Assembly (NCBI RefSeq): GCF_003859805.1
Contig: NZ_RQZG01000005.1
Span: forward strand, 122,104 to 186,103
DNA length: 64,000 nucleotides
Direction of reading: 5' to 3'
Source of the DNA: Arachnia propionica
Lineage (GTDB): Bacteria; Actinomycetota; Actinomycetes; Propionibacteriales; Propionibacteriaceae
Position numbers and translations under genes: made by a program. Position 1 is the first letter of the stretch, and each line of letters opens with the position of its first letter. Shown here in pieces: positions 36,322 to 45,741 of the stretch. A model generated the notes under the pieces. The model did not search any database. It was given only the letters and a program-made list of their open reading frames with translations, and was not told the DNA's origin.

Positions 36322-38010
36322 ATGGCGCTCAAGAATCTGCTCGGCAAGCTGGCCCGCCCCACCCGTCGCATCGTGCTGGAGCTCGATCTGGCCCGTGGCG
36401 TCCTGGAGACCTTTCCTCGTAACCCCCTCCAGATGCTGCAGGTGGTCGGGGCGACCTCGATGGGTTCCCTACGGGAGACCCTGCATGATGCGGCGACCGA
36501 TCCCCGGGTGGCGGGACTGATCGTCCACGTCGCCGATTGCGGCCAACCGCTGCAGGTCCTGGACGAGATCGGTGAGGTGCTGCACGAGTTCGCCCAGGCC
36601 AAACCGACCGCTGCCTGGGGCGAGTCGTTCGGTGAGCTGGGCAATGCGCTCGGCCTGTACAAGCTGGCCACGGCCTGTCAGCGGGTCTTCGTCCAACCGA
36701 CCGGTGAGCTCTGCATCGGTGGTCTGGAGGTCCAGATCACCCTGCTCAAGGGAATGCTGGACAAGGTGGGGATCGACCCCCAGTTCGGCCAGCGCCACGA
36801 GTACAAGACCGCCGCCGACCAGTTCGCCGCCGACGAGGTGAGTGAGGCGAACCGCGCGATGGTCACGCGCATCGCGCAGTCCATCGTCGACGACGCGGTG
36901 GCGACCATCGCCACGCGGCGCGGCCTGGACTCCCAGCAGGTCTGGGATGCGGTCAACTCCTCGCCACTGACCGCGGATCAGGCCCTTCAGGCCGGGCTGG
37001 TCGATCAGGTGGCCTACCGGGACCAGGTCTACGCCACCCTGCTGCAGGAGTGGGAGGCCGAACCCGACCAGCTGCTGTTCGTCTCCCGACACCAGGGCCG
37101 CTCGCAGGGCATCCGGAGGCTCTGCAACCGTGGGCGTGCCAAGGTGGCCGTGATCTCACTGCGAGGAGGCATCGTCACCGGACGTGGCGGACGATCCCCC
37201 CTCGGTGGTGAGACCGTGGGATCGGACCTCGTGGACGAGCACTTCCGGGCCGTGCTCCGTGACGACGACATCAAGGCCGTGCTGTTCGACGTCGACAGCC
37301 CCGGGGGGTCCGCCGTCGCCTCCGACTTCATCCGGCGCAGCGTGGTACGGGTCCGTGAGTCGGGTCGTCCCGTGGTGGCCCGCATGGGTCAGGTCGCCGG
37401 ATCCGGTGGCTACTACGTCTCGATGCCGTGCGACGAGATCGTGGCCCTGCCCACCACCTTGACCGGATCCATCGGGGTCGTGGCGGGGAAGTTCGTCACC
37501 CGACGTCTCCACGAACTGCTCGGGATCACCCGTGAGCCGGTGCGGATCGGTGCCGTCGCCGGGATGATGAGCCCGGCCACCGAGTTCACCACCGAGGACT
37601 GGGAGCGACTGAACCGGGAACTGGACCGGATCTACGACACCTTCGTGGGCCTTGCCGCTGAGGACCGGGGGATGTCCGTGGAGGAGATGGAGACCCTCGC
37701 GAAGGGGCGGGTGTGGACCGGCGCCGACGCGAAGGAACGGGGCCTGGTGGATCACCTGGGCGGATGGAACCTGGCCTGGCGTCGAGCCTGCGCCCTGGCC
37801 GATCTCGACCCGGATCAGGCAACAGCGGAACGCATCGGGACGGGGTCACTGCTGGAGAAGGTCATCCCCGCCCGTTCCAGTGAGCACCGGGCCGGGTCCA
37901 CCCGCACCATCTGGCCGGGGATCGAGCAGTCCTGGCTCGGTCTCGCCACTCACGTCGGCCTCCACGTCGAGGGTGCGTTGGCCCTGCCCTGGCGTTTCCA
38001 CCTGAGGTGA
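36322..38010 (+). CDS. sppA: Signal peptide peptidase SppA (67K long form)
   Basis: 562 residues with two tandem S49 peptidase domains, as in E. coli SppA. The catalytic Lys162 is in the N-terminal domain (RHEYKTAAD) and the nucleophile Ser361 in the C-terminal domain (VAGSGGYYVS). It would degrade cleaved signal peptides. No N-terminal membrane segment is visible, unlike E. coli, so it may be peripheral. TAGTGT ends 6 nt before ATG 36322 and there is no ribosome site. It converges with the MFS gene with 3 bp between stops. Confidence 0.9.
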   Translation: MALKNLLGKLARPTRRIVLELDLARGVLETFPRNPLQMLQVVGATSMGSLRETLHDAATDPRVAGLIVHVADCGQPLQVLDEIGEVLHEFAQAKPTAAWGESFGELGNALGLYKLATACQRVFVQPTGELCIGGLEVQITLLKGMLDKVGIDPQFGQRHEYKTAADQFAADEVSEANRAMVTRIAQSIVDDAVATIATRRGLDSQQVWDAVNSSPLTADQALQAGLVDQVAYRDQVYATLLQEWEAEPDQLLFVSRHQGRSQGIRRLCNRGRAKVAVISLRGGIVTGRGGRSPLGGETVGSDLVDEHFRAVLRDDDIKAVLFDVDSPGGSAVASDFIRRSVVRVRESGRPVVARMGQVAGSGGYYVSMPCDEIVALPTTLTGSIGVVAGKFVTRRLHELLGITREPVRIGAVAGMMSPATEFTTEDWERLNRELDRIYDTFVGLAAEDRGMSVEEMETLAKGRVWTGADAKERGLVDHLGGWNLAWRRACALADLDPDQATAERIGTGSLLEKVIPARSSEHRAGSTRTIWPGIEQSWLGLATHVGLHVEGALALPWRFHLR

Positions 38011-38013
38011 TGA

Positions 38014-39222
38014 TCAGCCCCGGGAGCCCTGGATCAGCGAGGAGCGGTCCAGTTCCTCGGGGATCAGGAAGGCGACGAGGGCTCCGAGCAGGAAGATGCA
38101 ACCGCCGACCGCGAAACCGACGGCGTGGCCGGCGTGATCGACGATCGCTCCGACCGCCAGAGGGCCGATGATGGCCCCGAGGTCCAGGATCATGGAGTAG
38201 ACGGCGACGGGGGCGCCGCCACGTCCCTGGGTGGCGTCACCGACGGCGGCCGTGGGTGCCGTGCCGAGCATCGAACCCCCGATCCCGTACAGGCACAGCA
38301 GTAGGATGAGCACCCACACATTGGGTGAGAAGGGCATGGCGAAGGTTGCGATGCCGCACAACAGACCTGTGGTCACCATCACGGGTCGGCGCCCGATCCG
38401 ATCCGTGGCGAGCCCGGCGGGAGTGAGAGCCAAGGTCTGCACCAGGGCGGCGACGGCGAAGGCGATGCCCGCCCAGCCGGTGTCCTTGTGGTGGATCTCG
38501 GTGATCATGACCGGGATCAGTGCCGAACGGACCCCGATGGACTGCCACCCCTGGGCGAATCCCATGACGCAGGCGGCCTGGTAGCGGATGTCCTGCAGCA
38601 CCTCCTTGAAGGGGCGCGGTTGCTTGGCCGTGCTGGGCAGGGGGGTCGCCCGGGCGGGCAGCAGGAGGAACGCGACCAGGCCCGAGAGCAGGAGCATCAC
38701 GGAGTAGAAGTGGAACGGGGCCTGCAGCGAGATCGCCCCGAGCAGTCCTCCGAGGGCCGGTCCGGTCATGTTCCCGAGCAGGAAACCGCCCTGGTTGAGC
38801 CCGGCGGCACGTCCACGGAGTTGTTGTGGCGTGGTGGCGATCATCAGGTTGAACGCGGCGATGGTGAAGGTGACCGACCCGATCCCGCCGAGAGCCCGCA
38901 CGATGATCATCCACCACAGGTCGGGTGCCATCGCCACCCCGAAGGTCGTGGTGGCGACGATGACCATGCCGAGGGTGATGGCATTGCGTTCCCCGATGCG
39001 TCGGGAGATCCGGGTGGCCAACGGGGCCGTGACCAGCCGCATCAGGGCGAACATCGAGACAACGAGTCCGAGCTGGAAGTTGGTGGCGCCGAAGGTGCGG
39101 GCGAAGGGGCCGAGAACGGGGATGACCACACCGAATCCGATGGCGACCAGGAAGTTCGTGACCGCCAGCACCCATACGCTGCGTGGCAGTCCCGTCGCAC
39201 GCAGCCTGTTGCGCAGGTTCAT
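38014..39222 (-). CDS. Major facilitator superfamily transporter
   Basis: 402 residues with about twelve hydrophobic segments. The loop 2-3 signature is LATRISRRIGERNA and that of loop 8-9 is LATDRIGRRPV. The layout is that of drug/metabolite antiporters (DHA1-like), but the substrate is unknown. ATG 39222 follows GGAGG, and the 70-codon extension upstream has no homology. Confidence 0.86.
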   Translation of the reverse strand: MNLRNRLRATGLPRSVWVLAVTNFLVAIGFGVVIPVLGPFARTFGATNFQLGLVVSMFALMRLVTAPLATRISRRIGERNAITLGMVIVATTTFGVAMAPDLWWMIIVRALGGIGSVTFTIAAFNLMIATTPQQLRGRAAGLNQGGFLLGNMTGPALGGLLGAISLQAPFHFYSVMLLLSGLVAFLLLPARATPLPSTAKQPRPFKEVLQDIRYQAACVMGFAQGWQSIGVRSALIPVMITEIHHKDTGWAGIAFAVAALVQTLALTPAGLATDRIGRRPVMVTTGLLCGIATFAMPFSPNVWVLILLLCLYGIGGSMLGTAPTAAVGDATQGRGGAPVAVYSMILDLGAIIGPLAVGAIVDHAGHAVGFAVGGCIFLLGALVAFLIPEELDRSSLIQGSRG

Positions 39223-39336
39223 CCCCGGCAGTCCTCCTGAAACCTTGAAATCGTCATCTGAACAACCTGCAAGCCTACTCGCGTACCATTGGGTGCGCTG
39301 TGTTCCCCGCGTGTAGTTGATGTTGCAAGGAGATGC

Positions 39337-41079
39337 ATGACCGAGAAGAAGTCGGGATCCGCCCGCAAGTGGCTGATCGGTGGCGGAGTTGGGTTGGTGG
39401 TGCTCCTGGGCGGTGGTTATGTGGCGGCGCACTTCGCAGCGGGGGACAAGGTGCCGGCCAATGCCAACGTCGCAGGGGTGGCCATCGGAGGGCTGAGTCC
39501 CGCCGAGGCCGAGGAGAAACTTCGCTCAGAACTGGCCGGGCGTCACACCGAACCGATCACCCTCACCGACGACGCCGGCAACGAGGTGAGCCTCGACCCC
39601 GAGAGCAGTGGGTTGAGCGTCGACTGGGCAGCCAGTGTCACCGAGGCCGGTGGTGGGGCCAGCTGGAATCCACTGGACATCGCCAAGACGCTGTTCGGGG
39701 GCGGGGAGTCGAAGCTGGTCCTGGCGGTCGACGAGCAGGCCCTGAGGTCCGAGTTGGAGAACAGCTCGGGCACCTTCCTGAAGGCCGGTGCGGAGGCCAC
39801 GCTCGGTTTCGAGGGTGGGCAGATCGTGCGCACCGAGTCCGAGGACTCCTCGGTCCTCGACGTCGAGGCGACGGCGAAGGCCGTCAGCGAGGCCTTCCGC
39901 CAGGGGCAGCAGAAGGTCACCGTGACGTTGGTCCATGAGGCCCCTGCAGTGACGACCGCCATGGTGGACCAGGCCGTCGCCGATTTCGCGGAACCGGCTC
40001 TCAGCGGCCCCGTCCAGGTCACGGTCGGCGACAACGGTACCTTCGCCGTGGCCCCCGAGCACATCGCCGGGGCAACCACCTTCGGGGTCGAGGGGGACAG
40101 GCTGGTACCCCACCTCGACCCCAAGAAGCTGTTCGAACTCACCAGTGAGGCCCGGGCGGAACTCGGCCTCCAGGTGGGCAAGAACGCCTCGTACACGATG
40201 GTCGACGGGAGCATCCAGGTGGTGCCCTCCGAGGACGGTCAGCAGGTCGACGTGGATGGCCTGGCCGCCGGGGTCAAGGAGGCCGCGACGAAGAGTGGTG
40301 AGGCCCGGAGCGTCAACGTCGAGGTGGTCCAGGGACCCGCGGAGTTCGCCACGGTGGATGCCGAGCGGCTCAAGCCCACCCAGGTGATCGGTGAGTTCAC
40401 CACCAGCTATCCGCACGCCCCCTACCGCAACACCAACATCGGGCGGGCCGCCGAACTGGTCAACGGCACCGTGCTGATGCCGGGGGAGACCTTCAGCCTC
40501 AACGGCACCCTGGGTGAGCGGACCGCGGCGAACGGTTTCACCGAGGGGTACATGATCAAGGACGGTGTCCTGGTCAAGGACCTGGGGGGCGGGGTCTCCC
40601 AGGCGGCCACCACCTTGTACAACGCGGGGTTCTTCGCGGGCTACGAGGACATCGAACACAAACCGCACAGCCTCTACTTCGACCGCTACCCGGTGGGGCG
40701 TGAGGCCACCGTCGTGTACGGGGCCCTCGACATGTCCTTCAAGAACAACACCGAGTACCCGGCCTACATCGAGGGATTCATCAGTCCTTCCTCCTCCGGC
40801 AGCAAGGGCAGCGTCACCTTCAGGATCCACTCCATCCCCACCTGGGACAAGGTGGAGTCCTCCGAGCCCGTGAAGTCCGACTACTACTACGGCAGGGAAC
40901 GGGTGCTGGACACCCCGGACTGCAAACCCCAGTCACCGATCCAGGGCTTCACGGCGACCTGGCAGCGGCTGTTCTACAAGGACGGGGAGGTCGCCAAGAC
41001 GGAGAACTACACCTGGAAGTACTCGGCGGGTGACAAGATCTCCTGCGCCCCCAAGAACCCGGAGCCGGGGGAGAACTGA
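39337..41079 (+). CDS. VanW-family cell-wall protein with PG-binding domains
   Basis: 580 residues. A short basic start, one transmembrane segment (about 12-30), then two putative peptidoglycan-binding-4 repeats (around 45-150 and 195-320) and the VanW domain from about 350 to 500 with NTNIGRAAELVNGTVLMPGE and the GGGVSQAATTLYNA block. It is probably anchored in the membrane facing the wall. The role of VanW proteins remains unclear. ATG 39337 follows AAGGAGAT. It stands alone between a divergent MFS gene and fdxA. Confidence 0.88.
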   Translation: MTEKKSGSARKWLIGGGVGLVVLLGGGYVAAHFAAGDKVPANANVAGVAIGGLSPAEAEEKLRSELAGRHTEPITLTDDAGNEVSLDPESSGLSVDWAASVTEAGGGASWNPLDIAKTLFGGGESKLVLAVDEQALRSELENSSGTFLKAGAEATLGFEGGQIVRTESEDSSVLDVEATAKAVSEAFRQGQQKVTVTLVHEAPAVTTAMVDQAVADFAEPALSGPVQVTVGDNGTFAVAPEHIAGATTFGVEGDRLVPHLDPKKLFELTSEARAELGLQVGKNASYTMVDGSIQVVPSEDGQQVDVDGLAAGVKEAATKSGEARSVNVEVVQGPAEFATVDAERLKPTQVIGEFTTSYPHAPYRNTNIGRAAELVNGTVLMPGETFSLNGTLGERTAANGFTEGYMIKDGVLVKDLGGGVSQAATTLYNAGFFAGYEDIEHKPHSLYFDRYPVGREATVVYGALDMSFKNNTEYPAYIEGFISPSSSGSKGSVTFRIHSIPTWDKVESSEPVKSDYYYGRERVLDTPDCKPQSPIQGFTATWQRLFYKDGEVAKTENYTWKYSAGDKISCAPKNPEPGEN

Positions 41080-41168
41080 GCTGGTCATCCCCGTCCAGGT
41101 GCTGTGGCTGGTTTCCACCGGTTGACACAGGCTCTAAGCTTGGCCGCGACAAGTGTGAAGGAGCGGAA

Positions 41169-41489
41169 GTGACCTACATCATCGGTTTGCCGTGCGTCGA
41201 CGTCAAGGACCGGGCCTGTGTGGAGGAGTGTCCCGTCGACTGCATCTACGAGGGAAACCGGATGCTCTACATCCACCCGGAGGAATGCGTCGACTGTGGG
41301 GCCTGTGAGCCGGTGTGCCCGGTCGAGGCCATCTACTACGAGGATGACCTGCCGGATGACCAGGCGGAGTACTACGACGTCAATGCGCAGTTCTTCGAGT
41401 CCATCGGATCCCCGGGCGGGGCTGCACGTCTCGGCCCCGTCGATGGTGACCACCCCATCGTCGAGGCCCTGCCGCCACAGGGGCAGTGA
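41169..41489 (+). CDS. fdxA: 7Fe ferredoxin
   Basis: 106 residues. Cys9, Cys17 and Cys50 fit a [3Fe-4S] site, and Cys21 with Cys40, Cys43 and Cys46 a [4Fe-4S] site; an extra Cys25 is usual. The extended acidic C-terminus matches actinobacterial FdxA/FdxC. GTG 41169 follows AAGGAG. It overlaps dapC, the same pairing as Rv1177-Rv1178. Electron partner unknown. Confidence 0.94.
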   Translation: MTYIIGLPCVDVKDRACVEECPVDCIYEGNRMLYIHPEECVDCGACEPVCPVEAIYYEDDLPDDQAEYYDVNAQFFESIGSPGGAARLGPVDGDHPIVEALPPQGQ

Positions 41490-42580
41490 TGGGGCTCGCG
41501 GAGTCCTTGCCGGACTTCCCCTGGGACAGCCTGGCGGAGGCGAGGCGTGTGGCCTCCGCGCATCCCGGAGGTCTCGTCGACCTCTCCGTCGGCACTCCGG
41601 TCGATCCCACCCCGCAGGTCGCTCGCGATGCGCTCGCCGCGGCCGCTGACTCCCACGGCTATCCGACGGTGTGGGGAACGGCTGAGCTGCGTGATGCGAT
41701 CATCGGCCATCTCGAGCATCGGTGGCACGCACAGGGGCTCAGCCACGAGGGTGTGCTGCCGGTCATCGGTACCAAGGAACTGGTCGGGTGGCTCCCCGAG
41801 CTGCTCGGGCTGGGGACGGCCGATGCCGTGGTGTTCCCGGAGATCGCCTACCCCACCTACGAGGTGGGGGCCAGGGTGGTCGGGGCCAGACCGGTGCCGT
41901 GCGATGACCCGGCCTCGGTTCCGGAGGACACCCGGTTGATCTGGATCAACTCCCCGGCCAATCCGAGTGGTCGCATCCTCGGCATCGCCGAGCTGCGGGC
42001 CTGGGTGGCGGTGGCCCGTCGGCTGGGGGCGGTGCTGGCCAGCGACGAGTGCTACGGGGAGTTCGCCTGGGAGGCCGAGGCGCACAGCATCCTGGACCCG
42101 GCGGTGTGCGACGGTGATCTCACCGGGCTGCTCGCGGTCCACTCGGTGTCCAAGCGCTCCAACGCGGCCGGTTATCGGGCGGGTTTCGTGGCTGGTGACC
42201 CGAGGCTGGTGCAGGATCTGGTGCAGGCCCGCAAGCACCTGGGGATGATGGTGCCCGGTCCGGTCCAGGCGGCCCTGATCGCGCTGCTGGGGGACCAGGG
42301 CCACGTGATCGAGCAACGGGAACGCTACCTCGCCCGTCGCGCCGTGCTGCGTCCGGCACTCGAGGCGGCGGGGTTCCGCATCGATGACTCCGAGGGGTCG
42401 CTGTACCTGTGGGCGACCCGTGACGAACCGTGTCGTGACACGGTGGCGTGGCTTGCCGAACGAGGCATCCTGGTGGCTCCGGGGGACTTCTACGGGACCC
42501 GGTCCACCACCCACGTCCGGGTGGCGTTGACCGCGAGTGATGAACGGATCGCCGCGGCCGCGAGCCGACTCACTCCTTGA
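41489..42580 (+). CDS. dapC: Succinyldiaminopimelate aminotransferase
   Basis: 363 residues, class I/II PLP aminotransferase. The PLP lysine is in SVSKRSNAAGYRAGF, with Asn in the INSPANPSG loop and Asp in ASDECYGEFAW. It makes N-succinyl-2-amino-6-oxopimelate from its diaminopimelate partner in the lysine branch. Translation may start at GTG 41486 or at ATG 41489, the latter in a TGATG overlap with fdxA. The 3' end runs 11 bp into the serpin gene on the other strand. Confidence 0.9.
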   Translation: MGLAESLPDFPWDSLAEARRVASAHPGGLVDLSVGTPVDPTPQVARDALAAAADSHGYPTVWGTAELRDAIIGHLEHRWHAQGLSHEGVLPVIGTKELVGWLPELLGLGTADAVVFPEIAYPTYEVGARVVGARPVPCDDPASVPEDTRLIWINSPANPSGRILGIAELRAWVAVARRLGAVLASDECYGEFAWEAEAHSILDPAVCDGDLTGLLAVHSVSKRSNAAGYRAGFVAGDPRLVQDLVQARKHLGMMVPGPVQAALIALLGDQGHVIEQRERYLARRAVLRPALEAAGFRIDDSEGSLYLWATRDEPCRDTVAWLAERGILVAPGDFYGTRSTTHVRVALTASDERIAAAASRLTP

Positions 42581-43811
42581 CGCTCGGGTCGGTGATCACG
42601 GCGAGGAAGAGGCTCCAGCCGGTGGCCTCGGCGGTGATGTCGATCAGGTAGGGCCGGTCCACGACGAAGGGAAGTGCATCGTTGATCGGGGCTGAGACCT
42701 CCATCATGCTGATCTCCGTCACAGCGGCCCCGACGGTGCCCTTGGCCGTGACCTGGAGCCGCGCCTGTTGCCTGGCGTCCTCGACAGCGGCCCTGGCGAA
42801 GATTCCCTCGAAACTTCCCAGGTCCATCCCGTGCCGGGTGAGCAGGGTGCGCAGATCGAGGGTGGTGCGGACGTCGAGGGTGGGCATGGACACCTCGACC
42901 CCCTGTGTGGGGCGGTGGTCGGCGTCGAGGAGTTCGATCAGACGCATCAGGTGACTGGTCTCGGCCCGGTAGGGGGAGGTGCCTGTCGGTGGCAGGATGA
43001 CGTCCATGCGGAAGGCCTCGGTGTAGGGCAGCCGGACGGCCTGCCAGCCGTCGAGTTCGGCATGGGCGCAGTCGAAGGTCTGTGAGATCCCCTCGGTGGG
43101 GATGCTGCTGCCATCGAGGCGGTGGAAGTCGATCGAGGACTCCTGGTCGAACTGGGTCTGCCAGGCCGCGGCGAAGAGGATCGCGTCCTGGATGACGAGC
43201 CTGGTGTCCCGGGTGACCTCGATGGCGGACTTCTCGATGAGGCCTGCGGTGTGGCGGTTGACCCAGGCGTCCAGGTTGGCCTTGGCCGAGGAGCGCACCA
43301 CCCGTTCCACTGCGCTGTCGAAGTACTGGGTGGCCCGGTCCAGGAACGCCTGGTTCACGGGGATCTCGTCGAGGATGAGCAGGTGGCTGGCCTGGTGGAG
43401 GATCGGGGTCGCGGGCGGGTTCTTCGCGTCGACCTTCTCGGGGAGGGCGTCGTGGCTGGTCATGGCGGTGCGCAGGGCGTTGGCCGCGGCGGCGCGTTCC
43501 TCGGCTCCCATGCCGAAGACCTGGTCGAAGGAGGTGGCGCTGTCCCCGGTGGCACCGAGGCCGAGCAGGGCCAGGGCGGAGACGAGGGAGGACGGTGAGG
43601 CCACGGTGTTGTCCTCCTGGTTCCCCAGGAGCATGAGCTGCCACATCAGGTCCAGGGACGCGGTGACCAGCCCGGGGACATGGGACGTGGTCAGGGGCAG
43701 CTGCTCGTACGTGATGTTGCCCGTCAGGGGTTCTGCCCTCGAGGTGTTGCACCCGCTGAGGGCCATGGCGGCCAGGCCGCCAAGAAGAAGGGACCGCCTC
43801 GTCACCTGCAT
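42570..43811 (-). CDS. Serpin-family lipoprotein
   Basis: 413 residues. A twin-arginine-like start (TRRSLLLGG) and lipobox ALSGC (Cys21) predict an extracellular lipid-anchored protein. Serpin landmarks: ASPSSLVSALALLGLGA at about 70-85, a strand-3A/shutter region, the hinge TAKGTVGAAVTE, and the C-terminal FVVDRPYLIDI that corresponds to F-x-x-D-H-P-F. Counting from the hinge puts P1-P1' near Val-Ser, within EISMMEVSAPI, which would suit elastase-like proteases. P12 is Gly where Ala is usual but still small, so inhibition is plausible. ATG 43811 follows GAGGAG. Serpins are patchy in bacteria. Confidence 0.88.
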   Translation of the reverse strand: MQVTRRSLLLGGLAAMALSGCNTSRAEPLTGNITYEQLPLTTSHVPGLVTASLDLMWQLMLLGNQEDNTVASPSSLVSALALLGLGATGDSATSFDQVFGMGAEERAAAANALRTAMTSHDALPEKVDAKNPPATPILHQASHLLILDEIPVNQAFLDRATQYFDSAVERVVRSSAKANLDAWVNRHTAGLIEKSAIEVTRDTRLVIQDAILFAAAWQTQFDQESSIDFHRLDGSSIPTEGISQTFDCAHAELDGWQAVRLPYTEAFRMDVILPPTGTSPYRAETSHLMRLIELLDADHRPTQGVEVSMPTLDVRTTLDLRTLLTRHGMDLGSFEGIFARAAVEDARQQARLQVTAKGTVGAAVTEISMMEVSAPINDALPFVVDRPYLIDITAEATGWSLFLAVITDPSVKE

Positions 43812-43898
43812 CGTCGTCTCCTCTGCTCAATCATGTCTCACCCGGAGGACGACCGTGCTCGGACACAGGTTCCTGTCGTTGCCGAAACGTTACCTGCG

Positions 43899-44735
43899 TC
43901 ACGTGGTCGTCAGGGCGATCACCACCACATCGGATTCGCCCGGGGTGGAGCGGGTGGTGCCCCACTGCTTCGCCCCCGAGGACCACTCCTGCTCGCCGAG
44001 GGTGATGCGCTTGATCCCTGCGGCGCGGGTGTGCGCCATCGCCAGCTGGGCGGCCGCCCATCGAGTCGTGGCGTCACCACCGTGGATCGAGAAGACGGTG
44101 CCGTCGCCCCGGACCTCCACCCCCGGCACCGCGGCCAGCACCTTCGTCATGCCGCTGGTGTCACTGCCCGAGCCGTCGCGATCGATGCAGGCGAGGACGG
44201 CCGGTCGGGTGCCACGCAGGGCACCAGCGAGCGCCCGGGCATTCGTCTCGTGCTTGCGGTAGGCCTCGGGGTGCCCGGAACGCTGCACCTTCTGCGCCAT
44301 GTCGTTGACGTCGGTGGTCTCCCAGTTGTCGAACTTCACGATCTCCTCGTAGAACCGGCCGGAGCTGTACCAGGGATCCATGATCTGCTCCTCGGTGCCC
44401 CAGCCGTAGGAGGGACGCTGTTGGAACAGGCCCAGGGAGTCGCGGTCGCCGTGATCCAGGTTCCGCAGCCCGGACTCCTGCCACGCCGTGGCCAGGGCCA
44501 CGACGGCGGCCTGTTCCGGCAGCTCACGGTTGAACGACTCGGCCACGATGATGGCGGCGTTCATCGTCTGTTCGTGGGTGAGCCGGAGGGGCTCCTCCGC
44601 GCCCTCCACCTGGAGGTAGCAACGCTCCGGGGTGAGCTTCGCGCTGAGCCACTCCCACCCCTTCCAGCCGGCGAAACCGAGTCCGGCGACGAGACAGATC
44701 GCGACGACGAGCGCGATGACGGACCGGCGGCGCAT
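43899..44735 (-). CDS. Secreted/membrane-anchored lysozyme-fold protein
   Basis: 278 residues. One N-terminal membrane segment (about 5-26), then a domain with the lysozyme-like core AWQESGLRN and DSLGLFQQRPSYGWG; Glu87 would be the catalytic acid. Related actinobacterial proteins are annotated as heavy-metal transport or hypothetical proteins, but the pattern is that of a soluble lytic transglycosylase fold. It begins in an ATGA overlap with dapD. Peptidoglycan cutting is inferred, not shown. Confidence 0.78.
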   Translation of the reverse strand: MRRRSVIALVVAICLVAGLGFAGWKGWEWLSAKLTPERCYLQVEGAEEPLRLTHEQTMNAAIIVAESFNRELPEQAAVVALATAWQESGLRNLDHGDRDSLGLFQQRPSYGWGTEEQIMDPWYSSGRFYEEIVKFDNWETTDVNDMAQKVQRSGHPEAYRKHETNARALAGALRGTRPAVLACIDRDGSGSDTSGMTKVLAAVPGVEVRGDGTVFSIHGGDATTRWAAAQLAMAHTRAAGIKRITLGEQEWSSGAKQWGTTRSTPGESDVVVIALTTT

Positions 44736-45667
44736 CAGTTCGCGTGCAATTCGTCATTGAGGGCGACGCCACGGCCATGGCGTGGCCTGGCGATGACCTT
44801 TCCGCTCTGCGAGTCGCGCAGGTAGAGCAGATCGGCCACGCCGGACAGCTCCCGGGCCTTGACCACCCGGCCGTCGGGCAGCTCCACCTTGGTGCCGGCG
44901 GTCACGTACAGTCCCGCCTCCACGACGCAGTCGTCACCCAGTGAGATCCCGATCCCGGACTCGGCGCCGAGCAGGCAGCGTTCCCCGATCCGGATGACCT
45001 CCTGACCGCCTCCCGAGAGGGTCCCCATGATGGATGCGCCACCCCCGATGTCGGAGCCGTCGCCGACGACGACACCGGCCGAGATCCGGCCCTCGACCAT
45101 CGAGGTGCCCAGGGTGCCGGCGTTGAAGTTGATGAAGCCCTCGTGCATGACGGTGGTGCCGGAGGCCACGTGGGCCCCCAACCGCACCCGGTCGGCATCG
45201 GCGATGCGGACGCCGACAGGGGTGACGTAGTCGGTCATCCGCGGGAACTTGTCGACGCCGTGGACCAGCAGGTGCTCACCCCGGGAACGCAGCGTCAGCC
45301 TCACCGAGGTGAGATCCTCGACCCGGACCGGACCGCGGTTGGTCCAGGCGTTGTTCGGCAGCTTGCCGAAGATCCCGTCGAGGTTGAGCCCGTGAGGCCG
45401 GATCAGCCGGTGTGACAACAGGTGGAGTCGCAGGTAGGCGTCCTCGGTGGAGGTCGGGGCCTCGTCGAGGTCGATCCGTACCCGGACCACCTTCGAGGAG
45501 ACCCGGCGGACGTCGTCGTCGACCTCGGCGGCCAGCAGGTCCTCCGGGGCACTGTCGGTGATGGCGTCACCGAGTTCAGGGTCGGGGAAGAACACGTCGA
45601 GAACGGAGCCGGAGGTGTGGACGGTGGCGAGGCCCCAGCCCCACGCACGACGCTGCGAGTCAGTCAT
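44735..45667 (-). CDS. dapD: Tetrahydrodipicolinate N-succinyltransferase
   Basis: 310 residues, the actinobacterial DapD type with a left-handed beta-helix built of hexapeptide repeats (about 150-260; runs such as [18 protein letters not shown] and [18 protein letters not shown]). It transfers succinyl from succinyl-CoA to tetrahydrodipicolinate. ATG 45667 lies 7 nt after TAAACT (45680-45675). Divergent from dapE, 74 bp between starts. Confidence 0.94.
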   Translation of the reverse strand: MTDSQRRAWGWGLATVHTSGSVLDVFFPDPELGDAITDSAPEDLLAAEVDDDVRRVSSKVVRVRIDLDEAPTSTEDAYLRLHLLSHRLIRPHGLNLDGIFGKLPNNAWTNRGPVRVEDLTSVRLTLRSRGEHLLVHGVDKFPRMTDYVTPVGVRIADADRVRLGAHVASGTTVMHEGFINFNAGTLGTSMVEGRISAGVVVGDGSDIGGGASIMGTLSGGGQEVIRIGERCLLGAESGIGISLGDDCVVEAGLYVTAGTKVELPDGRVVKARELSGVADLLYLRDSQSGKVIARPRHGRGVALNDELHAN

Positions 45668-45674
45668 GGCGGCA

Positions 45675-45734
45675 AGTTTATCGGCCTGTCAGGACACGTC
45701 GTGGGTCGGGTGATCAGGGCGGACCGAGTAGGCT
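45675..45734. promoter_or_regulatory. Divergent leaderless promoters of dapD and dapE
   Basis: Minus strand TAAACT (45680-45675), 7 nt before dapD ATG; plus strand TAGGCT (45729-45734), 7 nt before dapE ATG. Neither gene has a Shine-Dalgarno sequence. No operator-like dyad is evident in between. Confidence 0.58.
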
Positions 45735-45741
45735 TCACGCC

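Noticed and set aside
41122..41140. TTGACA plus TAAGCT before fdxA
   Set aside because: The two elements are only 7 bp apart; they cannot act as one promoter, though TAAGCT alone may be a -10 box.
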